DNA from: Oceanibium sediminis
GTDB taxonomy: Bacteria; Pseudomonadota; Alphaproteobacteria; Rhodobacterales; Rhodobacteraceae
Length of the DNA stretch: 64,000 nucleotides
Reading direction: 5' to 3'
Assembly: GCF_003265325.1 (NCBI RefSeq)
Contig: NZ_QGNX01000009.1
Coordinates: 1-64,000 of the forward strand
The position numbers and the translations under genes were made by a program. The notes under the pieces were generated by a model. It saw only the letters and a program-made list of their open reading frames with translations, was not told the DNA's origin and ran no database searches. Of the stretch, positions 54,733-62,814 are shown in pieces. Position 1 is the first letter of the stretch; each line of letters opens with the position of its first letter.

Positions 54733-56178
54733 TCAGTTCCCGGAGGTTTCGGTCGAATCCTCGGCGGCGGCGGCTTCGGCTTCCTCTTTCGTGGCTTGTT
54801 CGCCACGGGCCCAGTAACCGTCGTATTCCTCGCCGCTGGCGTAGACCATCTTGCCCCGGCCCTGCCGTTGCCCCTTGGAGAAGAAGCCTTCGTAGCGGTC
54901 CCCGTTGGGATAGGTCGCCACGCCCGTGCCGTCGATCTCTCCGGCTTTCCAGCCGCCGGCGTATTCGAAACCGTCGGTCATGCGGATCGTGCCTTCGCCT
55001 TCGCGCTGACCGGCGACGAAAGTGCCTTCGTACACGGTGCCGTCGGCATAGGTCGCGGTGCCGTTCCCGTCGCGTAGCCCGTCCTTCCACTCGCCGGTAT
55101 AGGTGAACCCGTCCTCGTAGGTCATGGTCCCCATGCCGTGGTTGCGGGCGTTCTTGAACTCACCCTCGTAGACAAGCCCGTTGTCATAGCGCGCGATGCC
55201 CTTGCCCTCGATCACGCCGTTGACCCATTCCCCTTCGTAGGAGGAGCCGTCCGCATAGGTGATCTTGCCGGTGCCATGGGCCACATCGTCCTTGAACTCG
55301 CCGGTGTAGACCGAGCCATCGGGGTAGGTGACGGTGCCAGTGCCTTCGATCCGGCCCTCGACCCACTCGCCCTCGTAGCGGTAGCCGTCGGTGCCTTCGA
55401 AAACGCCGGTGCCGTGGCGCTGGTCGGCCAGGAAGCTGCCGGTGTAGACGTCGCCCGAGGCATAGGTCGCGACGCCTTCGCCCTCACGCTGGCCATTGAC
55501 CAGGGTGCCTTCGTACTTGTCGCCGTTGGCTTGCACCAGAACGCCGGTGCCGTTGATCTGCCCGCCAGCCCATTCGCCGGAATAATTCAGCCCGTCTGGC
55601 ATCGTCAGCGTGCCCTGGCCCTCGCGGACGCCCTGCACGATCTGCCCTTCGTAGACCGCGCCGTCGGGATAGGTGATCTTTCCCTCGCCGTCCTTGACGC
55701 CGTTCACCCAGCCGCCCTCGTAGCGGTACCCGTTGGGAGAGGTCATCACCCCGGTGCCGTCGTGCACCGCGTCGGTGAACGTGCCCTCGTAGCGCACGCC
55801 GTTGGCGTAGACGGCGACGCCGGTCCCGTTGATCTTGCCGTCGGCCCATTCACCGACGTAGGTGCCCCCGTCCGAGAACACGATTTCACCCTGACCGGCG
55901 GGTGAGCCGTTGCGGAACTCCCCGGTGTAGACCGAGCCGTTGGGGAAGCGCGCAACGCCATTGCCTTCGATGCGCCCCTCGACCCAGTCGCCCTCGTACT
56001 CATAGCCGTTGGGCAGGGTGTAGGTGCCCTTGCCGTGCTGCTTGCCGTCCTTGAATTCGCCGGTATAGACGCCGCCGGTATCGTATTGCTTGGTCTGAAC
56101 GCCATTGTCCTGGGCCAGCGCCGTGCTGCCCATCAGAGCCGCGAACATGGTTACTGCTGCAAGTTTCTTGATATACAC
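54733..56178 (-). CDS. Exported MORN-repeat protein
   Basis: 481 residues from GTG 56178 (AGGA seven bases upstream), beginning with a signal peptide (KLAAVTMFAALMGSTALAQ). The rest is 18 full and one partial MORN repeat of exactly 23 residues each, from about residue 38 to 460, with the pattern Y-x-G-E-W-x-x-G-x-x-x-G-x-G. It ends in an acidic alanine-rich tail (EEAEAAAAEDSTETSGN). MORN arrays form elongated beta-solenoids that bind lipids or proteins; an outer or periplasmic structural role is likely but unproven. Terminated by a strong hairpin. Confidence 0.92.
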   Translation of the reverse strand: MYIKKLAAVTMFAALMGSTALAQDNGVQTKQYDTGGVYTGEFKDGKQHGKGTYTLPNGYEYEGDWVEGRIEGNGVARFPNGSVYTGEFRNGSPAGQGEIVFSDGGTYVGEWADGKINGTGVAVYANGVRYEGTFTDAVHDGTGVMTSPNGYRYEGGWVNGVKDGEGKITYPDGAVYEGQIVQGVREGQGTLTMPDGLNYSGEWAGGQINGTGVLVQANGDKYEGTLVNGQREGEGVATYASGDVYTGSFLADQRHGTGVFEGTDGYRYEGEWVEGRIEGTGTVTYPDGSVYTGEFKDDVAHGTGKITYADGSSYEGEWVNGVIEGKGIARYDNGLVYEGEFKNARNHGMGTMTYEDGFTYTGEWKDGLRDGNGTATYADGTVYEGTFVAGQREGEGTIRMTDGFEYAGGWKAGEIDGTGVATYPNGDRYEGFFSKGQRQGRGKMVYASGEEYDGYWARGEQATKEEAEAAAAEDSTETSGN

Positions 56179-56422
56179 GCCGGTCCTCAACTCTCTATCG
56201 CGCGGTCGGGCCGCATCTTTCCCGTGATCCGGAATTCCGATCCCCGTCACGAAGTCGCGGGATGTTAGGAATTCCGTCTGCTCGTTACAACGGTTTTTAA
56301 TCTTGAATGTGACCATGTAGTGGCCGGATCGGTGCGCTTGTGCGGCAGGCGATTTTACCTTGCCCCCCGGCGGTGATGGGATAAGTCTGCGCCCACCTGC
56401 AACCTGACCGGGAGCCACCACC

Positions 56423-58081
56423 ATGGCAGAGCGTTTTCGCATCACCATAGCCCAGGCGAACCCGACCGTCGGGGACCTGTCCGGGAATGCGGACAAGGCC
56501 TTTGCCGCCTGGCAGGCGGGGCGCGATGCGGGCGCGGGCTTCGTCGCCATGCCCGAGATGTTCGTGACCGGCTACCAGACCCAGGACCTGGTGATGAAAC
56601 CCGCCTTCGTTGAGGACGCGCGCAACACGATCGAGGCGCTGGCGACACGGATCACCGACGGCCCCGCGCTGGGCATCGGCGGCCCCCTGTTCGAGGCGGG
56701 GCGGCTCTACAACGCCTATTACGTGCTGCAGGACGGCAAGGTTCAGGGTATCGCGCGCAAGCACGAACTGCCGAACTACGGCGTGTTCGACGAGGAGCGG
56801 CTCTATTCCAGCGGCCCGATCTCGGGGCCGTTCGCGATCGGGCCGATCCGGATCGGCACCCCGATATGCGAGGATGCCTGGCATCCCGATGTATCTGAAA
56901 CCATGGTGGAATCCGGGGCCGAGGTGCTGCTGATCCCGAACGGCTCGCCCTATCGCCGCCACAAGCTTGACGACCGGATGAGCCACATGGTGTCCCGCGT
57001 GGTCGAGAATGACGTGCCGCTGATCTATCTCAACATGGTTGGCGGGCAGGACGACCAGGTGTTCGACGGCGGCTCTTTCGCGCTGAACCGGGGCGGGGCG
57101 CTGGCGATGATGCTGCCGGTCTTTGAAGAGGCGTTGGCCCATGTCGATCTGACCCAAGGGCCCGAGGGCTGGGTGATCGAGCCGGGGCAAAAGGCGGTGC
57201 ATCCTGGCCCGATCGAGCAGGACTACCGCCTGATGGTCGAGGCGGTGCGCGACTATTTCGCCAAGACCGGCTTTTCCAAGGCGCTGCTCGGGCTGTCGGG
57301 GGGCGTGGACAGCGCCATCGTGGCTGCCATTGCTTCGGACGCGCTTGGCCCGAAAAACGTGCGCTGCGTGATGCTGCCATCGCGTTATACCTCGGACCAT
57401 TCGCTTGAAGATGCTGGGGAGGCGGCGCGCCTGCTCGGCTGTCGTCTGGATACGATCCCGATCCGCGGTGCCGTGGATGCGGTGGGCGAGGCCCTCGCGC
57501 CGCTGTTCGAGGGCACCACGCCGGATATCGCCGAGGAAAACATCCAGTCGCGCCTGCGCGGTGTGATGCTGATGGCCCTGTCCAACAAGTTCGGCGAAAT
57601 GTTGCTGACCACCGGCAACAAGTCCGAGGTGGCGGTGGGCTATTCCACGATCTACGGCGACATGGCGGGCGGCTACAACCCGGTGAAGGACCTCTACAAG
57701 ACGCGGGTCTTCGAAACCTGCCGCTGGCGGAACCAGAACCACCGTGACTGGATGAAGGGCCCCGAAGGCACCGTCGTGCCCGAGCGGATCATCACCAAAC
57801 CCCCCAGTGCCGAGCTGCGCGAGGATCAGAAGGACGAGGACAGCCTGCCCCCCTACGAGGTGCTGGACGTGATCCTTGAAATGCTGATCGACGGGGACTG
57901 CTCGGTCGCGGAATGCGTCGAGGCGGGGTTCGACCGCGAGACCGTGAAGCATATCGAGAAGCTGATCTACATCTCGGAATACAAACGCTTCCAGTCCGCG
58001 CCGGGGCCGCGCCTGACGGGGCGCTCGTTCTGGCTGGACCGGCGCTATCCGATTGCGAACCGCTGGCGCGACAACAGCTGA
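56423..58081 (+). CDS. nadE: Glutamine-dependent NAD+ synthetase
   Basis: 552 residues. N-terminal nitrilase-type glutaminase with Glu in FVAMPEMFVTGYQ, Lys in ARKHELPNYGVFDE and Cys in IGTPICEDAWHPD; C-terminal synthetase with the ATP P-loop GLSGGVDSAIVA and TTGNKSEVAVGYSTIYGDMAGG. Makes NAD from deamido-NAD in the cytoplasm. The DEERLY and IPNGSPYRRHK blocks fit the family. Transcribed alone, divergent from the MORN gene with 244 bases between starts. Confidence 0.98.
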   Translation: MAERFRITIAQANPTVGDLSGNADKAFAAWQAGRDAGAGFVAMPEMFVTGYQTQDLVMKPAFVEDARNTIEALATRITDGPALGIGGPLFEAGRLYNAYYVLQDGKVQGIARKHELPNYGVFDEERLYSSGPISGPFAIGPIRIGTPICEDAWHPDVSETMVESGAEVLLIPNGSPYRRHKLDDRMSHMVSRVVENDVPLIYLNMVGGQDDQVFDGGSFALNRGGALAMMLPVFEEALAHVDLTQGPEGWVIEPGQKAVHPGPIEQDYRLMVEAVRDYFAKTGFSKALLGLSGGVDSAIVAAIASDALGPKNVRCVMLPSRYTSDHSLEDAGEAARLLGCRLDTIPIRGAVDAVGEALAPLFEGTTPDIAEENIQSRLRGVMLMALSNKFGEMLLTTGNKSEVAVGYSTIYGDMAGGYNPVKDLYKTRVFETCRWRNQNHRDWMKGPEGTVVPERIITKPPSAELREDQKDEDSLPPYEVLDVILEMLIDGDCSVAECVEAGFDRETVKHIEKLIYISEYKRFQSAPGPRLTGRSFWLDRRYPIANRWRDNS

Positions 58082-58195
58082 GGCCGCGCCGGGCGAAGCA
58101 GTAACGGCACCCGGCGATTGCGCCGTGACCTCCCCGCGCGTACGCTTTTGCGCGTGCACCTTATTCCCGGTGCACGTCGCAAAGGGGGGCAAGCC

Positions 58196-58609
58196 ATGCA
58201 GATCACCGTAGAAGCCGAAGTCGCGGCGCCGATCGACTTGGTCTGGGTGTGCTGGACAACGCCGGAACATATCCTGCAATGGAACGCCGCCTCGGACGAC
58301 TGGCACACCACCGAGGCGCAGGTCGATCTGCGCGTGGGCGGCACCTTCCGGTCCCGCATGGAGGCGAAGGATGGCAGCATGGGGTTCGACTTCGAAGGCA
58401 CCTACACCACCGTCCGGCCGCTGACGCTGCTCGAAGCGTCGTTCGGGGGACGCCAGCTCAGCGTTGCGTTTGAACAGGACGGCGATGTCGTGCGGATCCG
58501 CGAGACGTTCGATGCGGAACCCAGCCAGCCAATCGACATGCAGCGCGACGGCTGGCAGGCGATCCTCGACAATTTCGTGCGCCACGTGGCGCAGGTGGCG
58601 GCGGCCTGA
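58196..58609 (+). CDS. SRPBCC / AHSA1-like protein
   Basis: 137 residues from ATG 58196 (GGGGG about seven bases upstream). One helix-grip fold: ITVEAEVAAPIDLVWVCWTT, PEHILQWNAASDDWHTTEAQ, VDLRVGGTFRSRMEAKDGS and the C-terminal helix DGWQAILDNFVRHVAQ. Such proteins bind hydrophobic ligands or act as Hsp90 co-chaperone-like factors. Sixteen bases separate it from the GH19-like gene. Confidence 0.88.
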   Translation: MQITVEAEVAAPIDLVWVCWTTPEHILQWNAASDDWHTTEAQVDLRVGGTFRSRMEAKDGSMGFDFEGTYTTVRPLTLLEASFGGRQLSVAFEQDGDVVRIRETFDAEPSQPIDMQRDGWQAILDNFVRHVAQVAAA

Positions 58610-58625
58610 GCGAGGCGGCGCGCCG

Positions 58626-59231
58626 ATGGACCAGACGCCCCTGATCGATCGCATCTGCGCCACCCCGGTCAGCATGTCCCTCAGCCCGGCGGCGCGCCCG
58701 CATGTGGCCGCACTGCTGCGCTACTGGCAAACGCACCACGCCGCGCGCCCGCCGGCGCAACTGGCCTATATCCTCGCCACCGTGCTGGCCGAGGTGGGCC
58801 CCGACATGGCCCCGGTGCGCGAAACCTTCGCCCGTGATGACGCCGAAGCGCGAGCGCGCCTTGCCGAAAAGCCCTATGCGCAGCCCTGCGGCCCTTGCGG
58901 TGAGGCGTACTACGGGCGTGGCTACGTGCAGCTCACCTGGCTGGAGAACTACGCCCGGCAGGGTGACAGGCTTGACCTGCCGCTGGTCGAGACGCCGGAC
59001 CTCGCCCTGTTGCCGGAGGTCGCGGTGAGGGTCCTGGTCGAAGGCATGCTCGACGGCGATTTCCACCCCGAGGGCCTTGGCCTTGCCCATTACATCGATG
59101 CGGCGCGGCAGGATTTCATCGGCGCGCGCAACACCGTGAACCTGCAGAACCGCGCCTCGGACATCGCCCGCGACGCCGAAGCTTTCCTGCATGTCCTGCT
59201 CACGAACGCGGCGGAGACTGGCGGGGATTGA
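58626..59231 (+). CDS. GH19 chitinase/endolysin-like protein
   Basis: 201 residues, no signal peptide. YYGRGYVQLTWLENYARQGD is the family 19 signature near residue 97-116, and HAARPPAQLAYILATVLAEVGPDMAPVRE holds a Glu in the place of the usual catalytic one. Probably a muramidase or chitinase-like lysozyme, often phage-derived, here without other phage genes. Two Cys pairs (CGPCGEAY) are unusual for a cytoplasmic enzyme. Confidence 0.8.
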   Translation: MDQTPLIDRICATPVSMSLSPAARPHVAALLRYWQTHHAARPPAQLAYILATVLAEVGPDMAPVRETFARDDAEARARLAEKPYAQPCGPCGEAYYGRGYVQLTWLENYARQGDRLDLPLVETPDLALLPEVAVRVLVEGMLDGDFHPEGLGLAHYIDAARQDFIGARNTVNLQNRASDIARDAEAFLHVLLTNAAETGGD

Positions 59232-59292
59232 GCCGGGCCCGGGCTTTGCTCCTGCCCGGTTCGCCCTAGTTGTCGCTCAAAGGAGCATAGCC

Positions 59293-59874
59293 ATGGCCGT
59301 TTCCGACTTCGCCAGCGCGCGGGTGCGCCAGATGCCGCTCGGGGTGCAGTTCTTCACCTTCTTCGTGCTGAGCCAGGCGTTGAAATACTGGGCGCTCATG
59401 GCCCCGGCGGGAACCGAGGGGACGAGCCCGCGCAACCTGTCGCTGATCGCCCTGTGCTTCGTGCCCTTCGTGGTCGCGCGCCTGCCGTTCATGATGCCGC
59501 TGTTGCCGCAACTGCTGCTGCGCGATCATGCGAAGGTGGAGCTGCACCCCACGGGGCTGATCTACACCTTCGACGGGGTCAAGCGCCCGCTGTTCGTCGA
59601 ATGGCCCGACCTGGAGGGGATCGAGCGCACGCGCCACGGGCTGGTGCTGCGGGTGCGCAACCGCGCCAACCTGACCGAGGCGATGCCGAAATACCAGGCC
59701 GAGTTCTGGCGCGCGCGAATCTCACGCCCGATCCGGCTGATCCATGTCGGCGCATTCCACCCGGCGGGGGCCGCCGCGCGCTGCCTGACCCGCGCCCGGC
59801 AAGCGGGCGTGACTGTCACCGGGTTCGAGACGGGGGCAGGGGCGCTGGCAAGCGGCGCTGCCCCCGCGCGCTAG
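59293..59874 (+). CDS. Hypothetical membrane-associated protein
   Basis: 193 residues from ATG 59293 (AAGGAG about seven bases upstream). Two hydrophobic segments at about 17-35 and 50-75, then a soluble PH-like part (LIYTFDGVKRPLFVEWPDLEG, GLVLRVRNRANL). No family recognised with certainty; the C-terminal strands resemble a bacterial PH domain. Transcribed alone and convergent with the metallopeptidase gene. Confidence 0.75.
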   Translation: MAVSDFASARVRQMPLGVQFFTFFVLSQALKYWALMAPAGTEGTSPRNLSLIALCFVPFVVARLPFMMPLLPQLLLRDHAKVELHPTGLIYTFDGVKRPLFVEWPDLEGIERTRHGLVLRVRNRANLTEAMPKYQAEFWRARISRPIRLIHVGAFHPAGAAARCLTRARQAGVTVTGFETGAGALASGAAPAR

Positions 59875-59878
59875 GCGC

Positions 59879-60268
59879 TCATTCCCACCATTGGTCGATG
59901 GCGGCGATATCGGCGTCGGACCAGCCGAAGTGATGGGCGAATTCATGGATCAGCACATGGGTGACCAGTTCCGCCAGCGTCACCTCTTCCCGCTCGATCC
60001 ATTCCTCCAGCAGGGGGCGGCGGAACAGCCAGATCACGTCCGGCTGGCCGGGCATGTCCGACAGCGACTTCTCGGTCAGGGGCACACCTTCGTAAAGGCC
60101 GGTCAGATCGAAAGGGTCCGCGATGCCCATTTCGTCGAGCAGCTCGTCCTCGGGCCAGTCGGCGACCCGGATCACCACCTCCCGCGCGGGGGCGAGGAAG
60201 CCCTCGGGCAGGCTGTCGCGGGCCTGGTCGGCCAACGTCTCGATATCGGCGAGGGTGGGGGGCAGCAT
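59879..60268 (-). CDS. Zincin-like metallopeptidase (PF06262-type)
   Basis: 129 residues, cytoplasmic. HEFAHHFG near residue 109 is the HExxH zinc motif with the third-ligand region GWSDADIAAID after it. PDVIWLFRRPLLEEW and VTHVLIHEFAHHF fit the small PF06262 family, found in most alphaproteobacteria without known substrate. The start is two bases after the dehydrogenase stop, so they form one operon. Confidence 0.9.
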   Translation of the reverse strand: MLPPTLADIETLADQARDSLPEGFLAPAREVVIRVADWPEDELLDEMGIADPFDLTGLYEGVPLTEKSLSDMPGQPDVIWLFRRPLLEEWIEREEVTLAELVTHVLIHEFAHHFGWSDADIAAIDQWWE

Positions 60269-60270
60269 CC

Positions 60271-61206
60271 TCAGTAGCCCCGGGTGCGATCGACCAGCCC
60301 GGCGGGCCGCTCGCCGCGCTCGAAGGCCGCGATTGCGCTGGCGACGGTGCGCGCGATCGCGCGCTCGTCCGACATGCTGGCGACATGGGGGGTCAGAAGG
60401 ACGCGCGGGTGATCCCAGAGCGGGTTGTCCGGCGCGGGCGGCTCGGCGGCCAGCACATCGATGGCCGCCATGGCGGGGCGGCCCGAGGCCAGCGCAGTCA
60501 GCAGGTCCGCCTCCACCAGCTGTTCGCCGCGTCCGAGCTGGATCAGCATCGCGCCCTCCTTCATCTGCGCGAACAGGTTCGCATCCAGCAAGCCGCTCGT
60601 CGCGGGCGTCAGGGGCAGCAGGTTGACCAGCGCGTCCGCGCGCCCCGCCACGGCGCGCAGGCCCTCGGCGCCAGAGCTGACGGTGATGCCGTTCACCTGC
60701 CGCGGGCGGTTCGCCCAGGCGCAGACCTGGTAGCCGAGCGCGCGCAACGTCGTGCTGAGCGTCGAGGCCATGTTGCCGAACCCCAGAAGCCCCACCGTGA
60801 ACTGCTCGGGCGGGGTCATGTTCACCGGGCTCCAGTCCCGCGCAGCGGCGCGCGCCGGGTAGTCCCAGATCCGCCGGTGCCAGCCGGTGATGAAATGCAG
60901 CGCGAAGGCGGCCATCATCCGCGCCTGCCCGTCGTCGACCATCCGCGTGACCTGCACCTGGTCCGGCAACTCCGGGTGGCTCAGGATCCCGTCCACGCCA
61001 GCCGCGCCGGACAGGACCAGTTCCAGGTTCGGGAACGGCGCGAAAGCGCCCGGTCCGGGGCGAAAGGCCAGGGCGTGGCGGATGCGCGCCGGATCGCGCA
61101 CCTCGTCGGGGCGCAGCAGGGTGATTTCGGGGTGCGCGGCAAAGCTGTCCGCGTAGGCTTCCTTCAGATCATACGCCCCGCAAAGACATGCCACGTCCAC
61201 CGCCAT
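60271..61206 (-). CDS. D-2-hydroxyacid dehydrogenase, second copy (GhrA-like)
   Basis: 311 residues from ATG 61206; GTG 61212 is possible. Rossmann loop LGFGNMAST has Ala in place of the last Gly of GxGxxG, as in several family members. Catalytic Arg in IQLGRGEQL, Glu in AAEPPAPD and His in LLTPHVAS are present. Paralogous to the gene at 41323 but diverged. Divergent from gltX, with 123 bases between starts. Confidence 0.9.
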   Translation of the reverse strand: MAVDVACLCGAYDLKEAYADSFAAHPEITLLRPDEVRDPARIRHALAFRPGPGAFAPFPNLELVLSGAAGVDGILSHPELPDQVQVTRMVDDGQARMMAAFALHFITGWHRRIWDYPARAAARDWSPVNMTPPEQFTVGLLGFGNMASTLSTTLRALGYQVCAWANRPRQVNGITVSSGAEGLRAVAGRADALVNLLPLTPATSGLLDANLFAQMKEGAMLIQLGRGEQLVEADLLTALASGRPAMAAIDVLAAEPPAPDNPLWDHPRVLLTPHVASMSDERAIARTVASAIAAFERGERPAGLVDRTRGY

Positions 61207-61329
61207 CGCCACTTTCCCTTCTCAAACGCCGGTTTTTCGCGCCCCGGCGCGCGTTCTCGGGTTCAGCCCCGCGCAAATCCGCGCTATGGGTCACCTCGCG
61301 CCACATTCCTTACCGGATCGAGTCCCGTC

Positions 61330-62658
61330 ATGACCACCACCCGTTTCGCCCCGTCGCCCACCGGTTACATCCACATCGGCAACCTGCGCGCCGCGCTGTT
61401 CAACTGGCTGATCGCCCGCAAGGCCGGCGGCACCTTCATCCTGCGCATCGACGACACCGATGCCGAGCGGTCCACCCAGGCCTATACCGACGCGATCCGC
61501 GAGGACCTGGAGTGGCTCGGCCTGACCTGGGACCGAGAGGAGCACCAGTCCGCCCGGCTTGACCAGTACAACGCCGTCGCCGATCGGCTGCGCGAGGCGG
61601 GGCGGCTGTACGAAGCCTTCGAGACCCCGACCGAGCTGGACCTGAAGCGCAAGAAGCTGCTGAACATGGGCCGCCCGCCGGTCTATGACCGTGCCGCGCT
61701 GGCGCTGGACGATGCGGAAAAGGACCGGCTGCGCGCCGAGCGCGGCGGCCACTGGCGATTCCTGCTGGACCATGAGCGGATCGCCTGGGACGACATGATC
61801 CTCGGCCCGCTGTCGATCGACGCGGCCAGCGTCTCGGACCCGGTGCTGATCCGCGCCGATGGCCAACTGCTCTATACGCTCGCGTCGGTCTGGGACGACA
61901 TGGACATGGGCGTGACCCACGTGGTGCGCGGCTCGGACCATGTGACCAACACCGCGACGCAGATCCAGATCGTGCACGCGCTGGGCGGCACGGTGCCCGC
62001 CTATGGCCACCACTCGCTGCTGACCGGCCCGCAGGGCGAGGCGCTGTCCAAGCGTCTCGGCACGCTGGCGCTGCGCGACCTGCGCGCGCGCGGGGTCGAG
62101 CCGATGGCGATTCTCAGCCTGATGGCGCGCCTCGGCTCCAGCCAGCCGGTAGAGATCGCCGCGACGCCCGAGGAGTTGATCGAGGGGTTCGACCTGTCCA
62201 ACTTCGGCGCTGCGCCGACCAAGTTCGATCCCGCCGACCTGGACGGGCTGACCGCGCGCGTTGTTCACGCCAAGCCGTTTGCGGCAGTCCGTGGTGCGCT
62301 GGACGACGCGGGGGTCCCGGCGGACAAGGCCGAGGCGTTCTGGGCCGTGATCTCTGAAAACCTCGAAACGATGCGGAACATTCCCGAATGGTGGGCGCTC
62401 TGCCGCGACGGGGCGGAACCGGTGATTGCGCCCGAGGACGCCGAGATGATCGAAACCGCCAAGAGCCTCGCCCCGCCCAAGCCCTGGGACGAGACGACCT
62501 GGGGCACCTGGACCGGCGCGGTGAAAGAGGCGACGGGGCGCAAGGGCAAGTCGCTGTTCATGCCGATGCGCCTTGCGATCACCGGGCGCAGCCGGGGCCC
62601 GGACATGTCCCGGCTCTTGCCGCTGTTGGAAAATGTCCCGCTGATCGAATCCAGGTAA
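61330..62658 (+). CDS. gltX: Glutamyl-tRNA synthetase
   Basis: 442 residues from ATG 61330. Class I signatures: HIGN in TGYIHIGNLRAALFNWL (HIGH) and LSKRLG in GEALSKRLGTLAL (KMSKS). ILRIDDTDAERS, YTLASVWDDMDMGVTHVVRGSDH fit GluRS. It is somewhat shorter than the usual 465-490; alphaproteobacteria often carry two copies, one of which may charge tRNA-Gln for later amidation. Genome context should tell which this is. Confidence 0.95.
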   Translation: MTTTRFAPSPTGYIHIGNLRAALFNWLIARKAGGTFILRIDDTDAERSTQAYTDAIREDLEWLGLTWDREEHQSARLDQYNAVADRLREAGRLYEAFETPTELDLKRKKLLNMGRPPVYDRAALALDDAEKDRLRAERGGHWRFLLDHERIAWDDMILGPLSIDAASVSDPVLIRADGQLLYTLASVWDDMDMGVTHVVRGSDHVTNTATQIQIVHALGGTVPAYGHHSLLTGPQGEALSKRLGTLALRDLRARGVEPMAILSLMARLGSSQPVEIAATPEELIEGFDLSNFGAAPTKFDPADLDGLTARVVHAKPFAAVRGALDDAGVPADKAEAFWAVISENLETMRNIPEWWALCRDGAEPVIAPEDAEMIETAKSLAPPKPWDETTWGTWTGAVKEATGRKGKSLFMPMRLAITGRSRGPDMSRLLPLLENVPLIESR

Positions 62659-62814
62659 CGGACGGGTTGCGCGGTGGGGCGCTTTCGGCGCTCCGCCACC
62701 GGGATCTCGCGCTGCTAAAGACCGGGGGCGAGCAGGTCTTCCCGATCCCGGAGCGCGTGACGCTGGACCCTTGTCGCGGCGTCCCTGTCTGGTCGGCGGC
62801 GTCCGGCGTGTTAT

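Noticed and set aside
58626-59231. GH19-like gene as part of a prophage
   Set aside because: No holin, terminase, capsid, tail or integrase gene is near; it is read as a single chromosomal gene.
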